Of a DNA stretch of 50,475 bases, positions 24,752 through 33,102 are shown piece by piece. The notes below the pieces were generated by a model. It did not search any database. It saw only the letters and a list, made by a program, of their open reading frames with translations, and had not been told where the DNA came from. The stretch is from Bradyrhizobium iriomotense (GTDB lineage: Bacteria; Pseudomonadota; Alphaproteobacteria; Rhizobiales; Xanthobacteraceae), in contig NZ_JAFCJZ010000037.1 in the NCBI RefSeq assembly GCF_018130765.1, forward strand, positions 1-50,475, read 5' to 3'. The translations under genes were made by a program, and so were the position numbers. Every line of letters starts with the position of its first letter. Positions within the stretch are counted from its first letter, which is position 1.

Positions 24752-27700
24752 CGCCGCAGCCGCGGTGGCAACCGGATCCGGCTCGGGCTGGAGCGGCGGT
24801 GCAACCGGCAGGACCATCGGCCGCAGCAATTCGGCCATCTGCTTCGCCGGCAGCGGCTTGGAGATCAGGAAGCCCTGCATCTCGTCGCAGCCGTGGCTGC
24901 GCAGGAACGCCTCCTGCTCGGCGTTCTCGACGCCTTCGGCGACGACGGTCATGCCGAGCGCCTTGCCCATGCTGATGATCGCCTGCGCGATCGCCTGGTC
25001 CTCCGAATCCTGCGGCAGGTCACGCACGAAGGACCGGTCGATCTTGATGGTGTCGATCGGGAAGTGCTTCATCAGCGACATCGACGAATAGCCGGTGCCG
25101 AAATCGTCGATCGCAAGGCGGATGCCGCGGCTCTGGATGGCGTCGAGCACCTTGAGCGCGCGTCCGACATTGCGCATCATCATGCTCTCGGTGACCTCGA
25201 GCTGGAGCAGCACCGGCGACATGCCGGAGGCCGCCAGCGCCTCGTCGACGTCCTGCAGCAGATGCTCGTCGGCAAACTGCCGCGGCGACAGGTTGACCGC
25301 CATCGACAGCGGCAGCAATCCGCGGCGCTGCCAGGCCATGGCCTGCGCGCAGGCCTCGTTCAGCACCCAGCGGCCGATCGGCACGATCAGCCCGGTTTCC
25401 TCCGCGAGCGGAATGAACTGTGCGGGCGAGACGTTGCCGAGATCGGGATGGGTCCAGCGCAGTAGCGCTTCCACACCGGTGATCTGGCCGGTTTCCATGT
25501 CCACCTTGGGCTGGTAGTTCAGCGAGAACTGCTCGCGCTCCAGCGCCCGGCGCAGCGCGCTTTCCAGCGACAGCCGCTCGATGGACTGGGTCTTCACTTC
25601 CTTGGAGAAGAAGCGGTAGCCGTTCTTGCCATCCTCCTTGGCGAGATACATCGCCATGTCGGCGTTCTTGGTCAGCGTCTGCGCGTCGGAGCCGTTGGCC
25701 GGATACATCGCGATGCCGATCGAGGCCGTGGTGTGGCACTCGTGGCCGGCGAGCTCCATGGGCTCGGCGAGCGCGGCGAGCAGCCCGGTCGCGATGCGCT
25801 GGACGTCGTCGATCTCGCCGCACTGGTCGAGGATGACGACGAACTCGTCGCCGCCGAGCCGCGCCACCACGTCGCTGGCCCGCAGCGCGCCGCGCAGCCG
25901 GTTCGCCACTTCGAGCAGCAGCAGGTCGCCGGCCTCGTGCCCCAGCGAATCGTTGATGACCTTGAAACGGTCGAGATCGATGAACAGCACCGCAAAACGG
26001 TGATCGTGGCGCTGTGCGGTGTCGATCGCCGCGCGCAGCAGCCCGTTGAAGGTCTCGCGGTTCGGCAGGTCGGTCAGACTGTCGTGCGAGGCGAGATACT
26101 CGATCCGCTCGTCCGCCTGGTTCTTCTCGTCGGCCCGATCGAAATTCTCCATCGCGAAGGAGACGTTGTCGGCCAGACGTTGCAGCAGTTCGACGAACTC
26201 TTCCGTGAAGGCTTCGGGCTCGGTCGACATGTAGATCATGACGCCCACGGCACGGTCGTGCGCGATGAGCGGAAACGCCGCGCCCGACCGCGCGCCGTCG
26301 CCGCGCACGACGGCGTGGAAGGCACGGACGCGATCGTCGTTGAGGTAGTCGTTGCTGATGCAGGGCTGGCGCGTGCGGAACGCCGTGCCGCTCATGCCGC
26401 GCCCCTCGGGACGCTCGGGGTCGATGGAAAGACGGATGTTGCGCGTGGTGTTCGCAGACGGTCCGGCCGCCGCCACGATCTCGAGCTGGTCGCTGCCTTC
26501 CATTGCCAGCGCGATCGTCGTCGAGGTGAATTTCGCGCCGTTCGACGCGGCGAGGCAGACGAGGTCGAACAGCTCGGCGCGCGACTTGGCCCGCATGATC
26601 GCCTCGTTGGTGGCGCTCAGCGCCGCGAACATGCGCGTCAGGCGTTCCTTCTGCGCTTCGGTGCGGGCCTTTTCCTCGGCACGGTCGAAATTGTCGAGCG
26701 CGAACGAGACGTTCTCGGCAAGCCGCCCCAGCAGTTGAATGAGATCCTGCGTGAACGCGCCCTCGTCCGGCGACAGGAACAGCAACACGCCGACAGCCTC
26801 GCCGCCGTTGCTGAGCAACGGGAAGCAGGCCCCCGATTTCGTGCCTTGCATGCGCGCGATCTGGTGCCAGTGCGTGGTGCGGATGTCGGTGAGTAGCTCG
26901 TTGGCGACGCAAGGCGCGCGCGTACGGAAGGAGGTGCCGGAGAGCCCGCGTCCCTCCGGGTCATCGGCCGAGGTCGAGAAGCGCCATTCCTTGATCAGGC
27001 CGCAGCTTTCGCCCTTGGTCATGGCAATGTCGAGATAGTGTCTCGTCGCATCCACCATGGCGATGGTTGCGGAGGAGAAGGTGCCACCGAGCACCGCCGC
27101 CTCGCAGACGACCTCGAACAATTCGGCACGGGTCTTCACCCGCATGATCGCCTCATTGGTCGCGCTCAGCGCCTCGAGCATGCCTCTCAGACGATTGCGC
27201 TGCATCTCGGCCTTGGCCTTCGCCTCGGCGCGGTCGAAATTCTCCAGCGCAAAGGAGACGTTGGCCTGGAGCTTGCGCAGCAGCTCGACGAGTTCGGGCG
27301 TGAAGGCGCCGCACTCCGGGGAGTTGAACAGGAATACGCCCTCGACCCGGTCGCCGTTGAACAGCGGCAGCGCCGCGGAGGACGCGATGCCGCTGCGGCG
27401 GGCGCTGTCCTGCCAGGGCGCGATGCGGTCGTCGGCGAGCACGTCGTTGCTGACGGCAGGCTGGCGCGTGCGGAACGCGGTGCCAGTCAGCCCGCGTCCT
27501 TCCGCCACCTGCTCGGAGGTCGAGAACTTGAAGCTCCGAACCTGGTCGGCATTCGGTCCGTAGCTGGCGACCACGCGCAGCAGCTCGGCGCTCTGGTCGA
27601 CCAGAGCGATGCTGGCCGAGGTGAACTTGGCGCCTTTCGCCGTCGCCTCGCAGACAAGGTCGAACAGCTCGGACCGCGACCGTGCGCGCAGGATCGCCTC

Positions 27701-28840
27701 GTTGGTGGCGCTGAGTGCCGCATACATGCGCGCCAGGCGTTCTTCTTCCGCCGCGATCCTGGCCTTCTCGGCCTCGCGGCCGAAATTCTCGATCGCGAAC
27801 GAGACGTTCTCCGCCATGCGCAGCAGCAGCGCGACGATCTCCTCGTCCTTGGCCCAGGAGCGGCTGATGAAGAACAGGAGCACGCCGACGCTTTCGCCGC
27901 GCTTGGTCAGCGGCGCGACCACGCAGGCGGCGACGCCGGTGTTGACGTTGGCCTGCTCCCAGGGCGAGCCTTTGGTCCGGCTGGCGAGATCGTCCTCAAC
28001 GATGGCTTTCTGTGTCCGGAACACCTCGCCGGAGATGCCCTTGCCGTAGGGATTGTCCGGGTCGACCGAATAACGCGCCTGGGTGACGAGCTCCAAATTC
28101 TGCCCGGTGGCGGCGACAGGCTTCATCCAGTGCGAATCCGGCTCGCGGAGCAGCACGATGGTCGCCAGCGACTTGCCGCTGTGCACGGAGGCGTCGCACA
28201 CGAGCTGGTACAGCTCCTGCTCAGTCTTGGCCCGCAGGATCGCTTCGTTGGTGGCGCTGATAGCGCCGAACATGCGGTTGAGCCGCCGTGTCGCCCGTTC
28301 GCTGGTCTGCCGCGCCGTCTCGCGCGAAAAATTGTCCAGCGCGTAGGAAATGTTCGCCGACATGCGCTCGAACAGCGACACCATCTGCTCGTTCAGCGAG
28401 TTTGCCTCGCTCCGCGTCACGTACAACACGCCGACGCTCTTGCCGTTGCAGAGCAGCGGCAACGCCGCCGCCGCACCGATGTGCGCCTTGGTGGCTCCCT
28501 CGCGCCACGCCAGCGAGCGCGGATCGTTCAGATAATCGTTGCTGATGCACAGCTTCTGATCGCGAAATGCCTCGCCGCCGACACCTGATCCTTCCGGCGT
28601 GCCGGCGTCCGTCGTGATCTCGATCGAGCTCAGCCGCGGGATATCGTCGCCGCAGCCGGCCGCAAAGCGCAGCCGCCGGCCATCGGGGCCCACCAGGAAC
28701 ACGGCCACGGCCAAAAAGTCCCCGCTCGAAAACCCGGCGTCGCAGACCTTCTGGTACAGCTCGTCCGGCGATCTCGCGTAGAGGATCGCTTCATTGATGG
28801 CGCTCAGCGCCGCAAAGGTGCGCGCGAGTGTCGTCGGCAC
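24725..28840 (-). CDS. Five-GAF diguanylate cyclase/phosphodiesterase (GAF5-GGDEF-EAL)
   Basis: A 1371-residue soluble c-di-GMP enzyme without membrane spans. Five GAF modules repeat with a period of about 182 residues, beginning near residues 12, 199, 383, 563 and 747, each opening with a variant of ALSATNEAI. The GGDEF domain starts near residue 915 (ASHDSLTDLPNRE); its active site RLGGDEF is intact and the inhibitory I-site RASD lies five residues before it. The EAL domain starts near 1085, with EALLRW intact and DDFGTGYSS, KIDRSF and VVAEGVE present. Both making and breaking c-di-GMP are therefore possible. Translation starts at GTG with GGGAG upstream. It lies beside the polysaccharide locus, a common c-di-GMP target, and its 3' end overlaps the 24410 gene by 27 bases. 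Confidence 0.93.
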   Translation of the reverse strand: MPTTLARTFAALSAINEAILYARSPDELYQKVCDAGFSSGDFLAVAVFLVGPDGRRLRFAAGCGDDIPRLSSIEITTDAGTPEGSGVGGEAFRDQKLCISNDYLNDPRSLAWREGATKAHIGAAAALPLLCNGKSVGVLYVTRSEANSLNEQMVSLFERMSANISYALDNFSRETARQTSERATRRLNRMFGAISATNEAILRAKTEQELYQLVCDASVHSGKSLATIVLLREPDSHWMKPVAATGQNLELVTQARYSVDPDNPYGKGISGEVFRTQKAIVEDDLASRTKGSPWEQANVNTGVAACVVAPLTKRGESVGVLLFFISRSWAKDEEIVALLLRMAENVSFAIENFGREAEKARIAAEEERLARMYAALSATNEAILRARSRSELFDLVCEATAKGAKFTSASIALVDQSAELLRVVASYGPNADQVRSFKFSTSEQVAEGRGLTGTAFRTRQPAVSNDVLADDRIAPWQDSARRSGIASSAALPLFNGDRVEGVFLFNSPECGAFTPELVELLRKLQANVSFALENFDRAEAKAKAEMQRNRLRGMLEALSATNEAIMRVKTRAELFEVVCEAAVLGGTFSSATIAMVDATRHYLDIAMTKGESCGLIKEWRFSTSADDPEGRGLSGTSFRTRAPCVANELLTDIRTTHWHQIARMQGTKSGACFPLLSNGGEAVGVLLFLSPDEGAFTQDLIQLLGRLAENVSFALDNFDRAEEKARTEAQKERLTRMFAALSATNEAIMRAKSRAELFDLVCLAASNGAKFTSTTIALAMEGSDQLEIVAAAGPSANTTRNIRLSIDPERPEGRGMSGTAFRTRQPCISNDYLNDDRVRAFHAVVRGDGARSGAAFPLIAHDRAVGVMIYMSTEPEAFTEEFVELLQRLADNVSFAMENFDRADEKNQADERIEYLASHDSLTDLPNRETFNGLLRAAIDTAQRHDHRFAVLFIDLDRFKVINDSLGHEAGDLLLLEVANRLRGALRASDVVARLGGDEFVVILDQCGEIDDVQRIATGLLAALAEPMELAGHECHTTASIGIAMYPANGSDAQTLTKNADMAMYLAKEDGKNGYRFFSKEVKTQSIERLSLESALRRALEREQFSLNYQPKVDMETGQITGVEALLRWTHPDLGNVSPAQFIPLAEETGLIVPIGRWVLNEACAQAMAWQRRGLLPLSMAVNLSPRQFADEHLLQDVDEALAASGMSPVLLQLEVTESMMMRNVGRALKVLDAIQSRGIRLAIDDFGTGYSSMSLMKHFPIDTIKIDRSFVRDLPQDSEDQAIAQAIISMGKALGMTVVAEGVENAEQEAFLRSHGCDEMQGFLISKPLPAKQMAELLRPMVLPVAPPLQPEPDPVATAAAALRLKRAVV

Positions 28841-29133
28841 GTCTCAGCTCCCAGGCATTTCTGCCTATTTCTCCCGGTGCCTTTATGAACGGCCATCGCC
28901 TAAGTGGTCGTTATTGCCTGTCGCAAACCCTCGATCAAAGTGAACGAGCTGCGAACGAGCGACGCTAAACTCTCGAAAATACCACCGTGCGGGACGAATC
29001 TTCGACCAAAGGCGTGTTCCGTTTACGAATTTGCAGCCCTGTGTTGGTTTACGGGAGATTGATATCGCTCTCGCGCTTTGAGACGATGGTCCCCAACAAG
29101 CAGCCCGTTAACGGCACACGTCGGGGAAACGCC
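28841..29133. other. Divergent intergenic region, no gene
   Basis: This 293-bp region between the five-GAF gene and the Ldh2-type gene holds the GTG-proximal ribosome-binding site of the former and the leader of the latter. A perfect palindrome CCGTTAACGG lies at 29105-29114, 20 bp before the ATG at 29134, and could be an operator. I see no supported coding sequence. Confidence 0.45.
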
Positions 29134-30186
29134 ATGCCGATCGTCAGGGCCGACCGCCTCACGCGCATCAGCGCCGCGCTGCTCCAGGCGGCCGGAGCTT
29201 CCGAGGAAGAGGCCGACGCCGTCGCGACCGGCTGCGTCAACGCCAACCTCGCCGGCCACGATTCCCACGGCGTGATCGCCGTTCCCACCTATATCGACCG
29301 CATCAAGGCGGGGCACATCGTTCCCGGCGCCAAATGGACCATCGTCCAGGAATCGCCGACCACGACCGTGATCGACGGCCATTGGGGCTTCGGCTTCCAC
29401 GTCAACGCCAAAGCGATGGCCCTCACGATCGAGAAGGCGAAGACGGCGAACGTCGCCGCCTGCACCGTGTTCCGGCAAAGCCATGTCGGCCGCCTCGCCG
29501 CCTACCCATTGATGGCGATGCGGGAAGGCATGATCGGGATTGCGACGGCGGATTCCGGCCGCTCGCCAAAACATGTGGCACCGTTCGGCGGCAAGGAAGC
29601 GCGGCTCGGCACCAACCCGATCTCGATCGCGGTGCCGTCCGACCTCGAGGCGCCGTTCTATCTGGACATGGCGACCTCGGCGGTCGCGGCCGGCAAGATT
29701 CAGCTCGCGGTCGCGCGCGGCGAAGAGATCCCGACCGGTTGGATCATCGATGCCGAGGGGCGACACACCACCGACCCGACCCAATATCGCAAGGGCGGCG
29801 CGCTGCTGCCGCTCGGCGGCACTGAGGGCTACAAGGGCAGCGGCCTCGCTGCCATGGTCGAGGTGCTGTGCGGCCTGCTCACCGGCCTCGGCTTCGGCGT
29901 CGAGCCCACGGGGCGGCACAATGACGGCTGCTTCATGGCGGTGTTCAATGTCGCCGCCTTCCGCCCGCTGCAGGAGTTCAAGCGCGAGGTCGCCGAATTC
30001 GCGCATTACCTGAAATCGACGCCGCCGTCCGAGGGCAGCAAGGGCGTCTACTATCCCGGCGAGATCGAGGGCCTGCGCGAGCAGCAGCGCCTGCGCGACG
30101 GCATCGAGATCGAGGATGCGACCTGGGACAAGCTGCGCGCGCTGGCGCGCGACTACCGGCTCGACACGGTCCTCAATCTGGCCTGA
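29134..30186 (+). CDS. Ldh2/malate-type NAD(P)-dependent dehydrogenase
   Basis: A 350-residue member of the malate/L-lactate dehydrogenase (Ldh2, type 2) family, which oxidises 2-hydroxyacids or reduces 2-oxo- and imino-acids with NAD(P). The catalytic His is in GHDSHGVIAVPTYIDRI near residue 45; FRQSHVGRLAAYP, FGGKEARLGTNPISIA and the nucleotide-associated GYKGSGLAAMVEVLCGLL are family signatures. The start at 29134 follows homology and a GGGGAAA leader. It is the first of three closely spaced genes. The substrate (malate, lactate, ureidoglycolate, sulfolactate or pyrroline-carboxylate in other members) cannot be decided from sequence. Confidence 0.88.
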   Translation: MPIVRADRLTRISAALLQAAGASEEEADAVATGCVNANLAGHDSHGVIAVPTYIDRIKAGHIVPGAKWTIVQESPTTTVIDGHWGFGFHVNAKAMALTIEKAKTANVAACTVFRQSHVGRLAAYPLMAMREGMIGIATADSGRSPKHVAPFGGKEARLGTNPISIAVPSDLEAPFYLDMATSAVAAGKIQLAVARGEEIPTGWIIDAEGRHTTDPTQYRKGGALLPLGGTEGYKGSGLAAMVEVLCGLLTGLGFGVEPTGRHNDGCFMAVFNVAAFRPLQEFKREVAEFAHYLKSTPPSEGSKGVYYPGEIEGLREQQRLRDGIEIEDATWDKLRALARDYRLDTVLNLA

Positions 30187-30207
30187 CGCTATCAGGAGAA
30201 CAGCAGC

Positions 30208-31575
30208 ATGAATCGGCAGATGGTACTGGTCGGCTTCCTCCAGGCGCAAAACTGCACCAACTTGCCGAGCTCGTGGCGACATCCGGACTCGCGCGACGAT
30301 TCGATGTCGGCCGATTATTACCAGGAGATCGCAAAAATCCTCGAAGCCGGCAAATTCCACATGGCCTTCTTCGATGATCGCCTGGCGATGCCGGACCGCT
30401 ACGGCAACGACCACGCCCACACCGTCGAATACGGTATCCGCTGCGTGAAGATGGACCCGCTGATCGTGTTGACCACGATGGGCATGGTGACCGACAAGCT
30501 CGGCTTAGGGGCGACCTGCTCGACCACCTACTACGAACCGTTCGACGTCGCCCGCCGTTTCGCGACGCTCGATTTGATGTCGGGCGGACGCGCGGGGTGG
30601 AACGTCGTGACGTCGCTGAACGACGGCGAGGCGCTCAACATGGGGCGCGACTCCCATCCCGAACATGATTCCCGCTACGACCGCGCCGACGAGTTCATGG
30701 AGGTCGTGCTCGGCCATTGGGATACCTGGGAGGACGGCGCACTCATTATGGACAAAAAGAGCGGCCGCTTTGCCGATCCGACCAAGGTGAAGCGACTCGA
30801 CCACAAGGGTGCGTCCTTCAAATCGCGCGGCCCGTTCACGGTACCGCGCTCGCAACAGGGCCATCCTGTGATCATCCAGGCAGGCGCCTCCGGCCGCGGC
30901 CAGCGCTTTGCCGGCCGCTGGGGCGAGGTGATCTTCACCGCCGCGCGCAACCTCGCCGCGGCCAAGGAAGGCTATGCGGCCGTGCGCAACGAAGCCGCGA
31001 AAGCCGGCCGTGATCCCGACCAGATGTTCCTCTGCAATTTGACGACGCCGGTCTGCGCCGCGACCAAGACGGAAGCCGAGGACAAGATGGCGCTGATCAA
31101 CAAGCTGCCGCTGCAGATCGACGCATTGTCGCTGCTCGCCGAAGCGCTCAATTACGATTTCGCCTCCAAGGATCTCGACGAGCCCCTGACCACGGAAGAG
31201 CTCAAGAGCATGCAGGGCATTTTGGGCATCCGCGACGGCGTGCTGAAGAATTCAGGCAAGAGCAATCCGAGCGCGCGCGACTTCGTCACCTTCTCCGGCC
31301 GTGGTCAGGTGCAGGACGCCATGGTCGGCGGCCCCAGGGAGATCGCCGACAAGTTAGAGGAAATGTTCGTCGAGCGCGGCTGCGACGGCTTTGTCATCGC
31401 CGCGACCTATGTGCCCGGCTCCTACGCAGACTTTGTGCAACACGTCGTGCCGGAGCTGCAGCGCCGCGGGCTGTTCCAGAAGGACTATCACGGCAAGACG
31501 TTGCGCGAAAATCTCGGGCTGAAGCGGCCGGCCGCCGGGGCCTGGAAGGTGCAGCCGCGCGATGCCGCGGAATAA
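30208..31575 (+). CDS. LLM-class FMN-dependent monooxygenase (NtaA/SnaA/DszA family)
   Basis: A 455-residue two-component flavin monooxygenase related to nitrilotriacetate, dimethylsulfone and pristinamycin enzymes, using FMNH2 from a separate reductase. Family signatures are FHMAFFDDRLAMPD, YYEPFDVARRFATLD, SGGRAGWNVVTSLNDG near residue 130 and the phosphate-binding PVIIQAGASGRGQRFAGR near 235. The start has AGGAGA upstream, 21 bp after the dehydrogenase stop. The FAH hydrolase gene follows 15 bp downstream. No flavin reductase gene is adjacent. The pairing with a hydrolase and dehydrogenase implies breakdown of an organic acid or heterocycle of unknown identity. Confidence 0.9.
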   Translation: MNRQMVLVGFLQAQNCTNLPSSWRHPDSRDDSMSADYYQEIAKILEAGKFHMAFFDDRLAMPDRYGNDHAHTVEYGIRCVKMDPLIVLTTMGMVTDKLGLGATCSTTYYEPFDVARRFATLDLMSGGRAGWNVVTSLNDGEALNMGRDSHPEHDSRYDRADEFMEVVLGHWDTWEDGALIMDKKSGRFADPTKVKRLDHKGASFKSRGPFTVPRSQQGHPVIIQAGASGRGQRFAGRWGEVIFTAARNLAAAKEGYAAVRNEAAKAGRDPDQMFLCNLTTPVCAATKTEAEDKMALINKLPLQIDALSLLAEALNYDFASKDLDEPLTTEELKSMQGILGIRDGVLKNSGKSNPSARDFVTFSGRGQVQDAMVGGPREIADKLEEMFVERGCDGFVIAATYVPGSYADFVQHVVPELQRRGLFQKDYHGKTLRENLGLKRPAAGAWKVQPRDAAE

Positions 31576-31590
31576 CGACGAGGACACGCT

Positions 31591-32376
31591 ATGCGCTGGC
31601 TGAAATTCACCGCCGCGGACAGGACATCCTGGGGGATCATCGAGGGCGATCAGATCATCGCGGTCGACGGCGATCCCTTTGGCGAATGGCAACGAACCTC
31701 GCGCACGCATCCGCTCAGCGAGGTCAAGATCGAGCTGCCGCTGATCCCGCGCACCTTCTATTGTGTCGGCCTGAACTATCTGAAGCACCTGAAGGAAGCC
31801 GCCGACAAGCGCGGCGAGGTGCCGGCCGTGCCCGACCGTCCCGAGATCGGCTATCGCGCGCAGAATGCGCTGATCGCGCATGACGAGGACGTCGTGATCC
31901 CGTCCTTTGCGACCGACAAGATCCACTATGAAGGCGAGCTCGTCGTCGTCATCGGCAAGAAGGTGAAGCACCTCAATAAAGAGAACGCGATGGATTGCGT
32001 GTTCGGCTACACCATCGGCAACGACGTCAGCGAACGCAGCTGGCAGAAGGCCGACCGCAGCCTGTGGCGCTCGAAGAACGCCGACACGTTCAAGCCGATG
32101 GGCCCGTGGATCGAGACCGAGGCGAATCTCGCCAGGATGGAGACCGTTGTCCGGGTCAACGGCAAGGAGACCAACCGCTTCGCGACCCGCGACATGATCT
32201 TCGGCGTGGTGCCGTTCCTGGTCGAGCTGACCAAGTATTTCACGCTATGGCCCGGCGACGTGATATGGATGGGCACCGACGGCGCTTCGCCCGACATCAA
32301 GCACGGCGATGTCGTGGAGATCGAGCTCACGGGCGTCGGGACGTTGCGCAACAGGTTTGTGCGGGAGCAGCGGTGA
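31591..32376 (+). CDS. Fumarylacetoacetate hydrolase-family protein
   Basis: A 261-residue FAH-superfamily enzyme; members hydrolyse or decarboxylate beta-diketo acids or hydrate 2-hydroxy-dienoates with a divalent metal. The core begins at FYCVGLNYLKHLKEAA near residue 50, and metal ligands are expected in HYEGELVVVIG near 112 and GYTIGNDVSER near 140. The SKNADTFKPMGPWIET segment is typical of the family. It has an RBS-like GAGGACACGCT leader and ends the three-gene operon, which is followed by a REP pair at 32385. The likely role is a late ring- or chain-cleavage step after the monooxygenase. Confidence 0.88.
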   Translation: MRWLKFTAADRTSWGIIEGDQIIAVDGDPFGEWQRTSRTHPLSEVKIELPLIPRTFYCVGLNYLKHLKEAADKRGEVPAVPDRPEIGYRAQNALIAHDEDVVIPSFATDKIHYEGELVVVIGKKVKHLNKENAMDCVFGYTIGNDVSERSWQKADRSLWRSKNADTFKPMGPWIETEANLARMETVVRVNGKETNRFATRDMIFGVVPFLVELTKYFTLWPGDVIWMGTDGASPDIKHGDVVEIELTGVGTLRNRFVREQR

Positions 32377-32384
32377 CAAAGGTG

Positions 32385-32482
32385 CCGTAGGGTGGGCAAA
32401 GGCGCTCTTGCGCCGTGCCCACCGCTCCTCCGCGATTTTGCTAGCGATGGTGGGCACGCTTCGCTTTGCCCACCCTACGGCA
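32385..32482. repeat. REP/BIME pair between convergent genes
   Basis: Two inverted REP hairpins occur here: CCGTAGGGTGGGCAAAGG...GCCGTGCCCACC (32385-32423) and GTGGGCACG...CTTTGCCCACCCTACGG (32450-32481). The element fills almost all of the 118 bp between the FAH stop (32376) and the Lrp stop (32495). It is the same family as the RAYT flanks but with the two hairpins in the opposite order and a different spacer. Confidence 0.85.
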
Positions 32483-32494
32483 CTTCCCGCGAAA

Positions 32495-32950
32495 TCAAAA
32501 CGGCAGCGCCACGCTCGTCTTGATCTCCTTCAGCACCACGTTGCTGCGGACATGGCGGATGCCGGGAATGCGGAACATGAACTCGTCGAGGAAGCGGTTG
32601 TAGGCTGCCATGTCCTGCACCACGACGCGCAAATGATAGTCGGCATCGCCCGTGGTCGCGAAACATTCCAGCACCTCACGGCGCGTCGTGACCCTGGCCA
32701 CGAATTCGTCGACGAACTTCGCATCGTGCCGCTCCAATGAGACGTGGAGGATGGCCGACATCGTAAACCCCGCCTGCTCGCGCGCGACCAGCGCCGCATA
32801 GCCCTGGATGACGCCGCTCTCCTCCAGCGCCCGCACCCGGCGCCAGCAGGCCGAGGTGGACATGCCGACCTCGTCGGCGAGTTGCTGATTGGTGGCGCGA
32901 CCATCCTTCTGCAGATGGGCGAGTATTCGCGTGTCCTGCTCTTCGATCAT
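32495..32950 (-). CDS. Lrp/AsnC-family transcriptional regulator
   Basis: A 151-residue regulator. The N-terminal helix-turn-helix covers EEQDTRILAHLQKDGRA to GMSTSACWRRVRALEESGVI; the RAM domain follows, with TTGDADYHLRVVVQDMAAY as the ligand-facing strand. The ATG at 32950 is chosen over an upstream in-frame codon because homology begins at IEEQDTRIL and GGAGGC precedes nearby. It is divergent from the indolepyruvate oxidoreductase gene, and the shared promoter holds direct and inverted repeats. The likely role is control of that gene in response to an aromatic amino acid or its 2-oxo acid. Confidence 0.9.
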   Translation of the reverse strand: MIEEQDTRILAHLQKDGRATNQQLADEVGMSTSACWRRVRALEESGVIQGYAALVAREQAGFTMSAILHVSLERHDAKFVDEFVARVTTRREVLECFATTGDADYHLRVVVQDMAAYNRFLDEFMFRIPGIRHVRSNVVLKEIKTSVALPF

Positions 32951-32974
32951 GGAAGCCTCCCAAGTTGGGAACAT

Positions 32975-33017
32975 CTACCAAATTTGATGTCGCCGTGCAA
33001 AATCCTACCGAATTTGT
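32975..33017. promoter_or_regulatory. Direct repeats in the Lrp/ior promoter, likely Lrp sites
   Basis: CTACCAAATTTG (32975-32986) and CTACCGAATTTG (33005-33016) are near-identical and start exactly 30 bp apart, about three DNA turns, which suits binding to one DNA face by an oligomeric Lrp protein. Confidence 0.5.
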
Positions 33018-33034
33018 GATCTACGCGGGATAAA

Positions 33035-33047
33035 TAGGTAAGACCTA
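33035..33047. promoter_or_regulatory. Inverted repeat TAGGT-aag-ACCTA
   Basis: A perfect 5-bp inverted repeat lies between the direct repeats and the ior start. Its right arm runs on to ACCTACCA, echoing the CTACC core of the direct repeats, so it may be a third regulator half-site cluster. Confidence 0.4.
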
Positions 33048-33102
33048 CCAGCCTCCCGGGCATAACCTTCCATCACAGGCAGGATGCCGCGCGAGGTCCG
33101 CC

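Noticed and set aside
27038..28588. A 516-codon plus-strand frame inside the five-GAF gene
   Set aside because: Its regular repeats merely mirror the five GAF repeats on the minus strand; it has no ribosome-binding site or family match of its own.
24725..28840. Tandem DNA repeats of about 548 bp that could look like an array element
   Set aside because: They are in-frame GAF modules of one protein and are far too long and too diverged for a CRISPR or satellite array.
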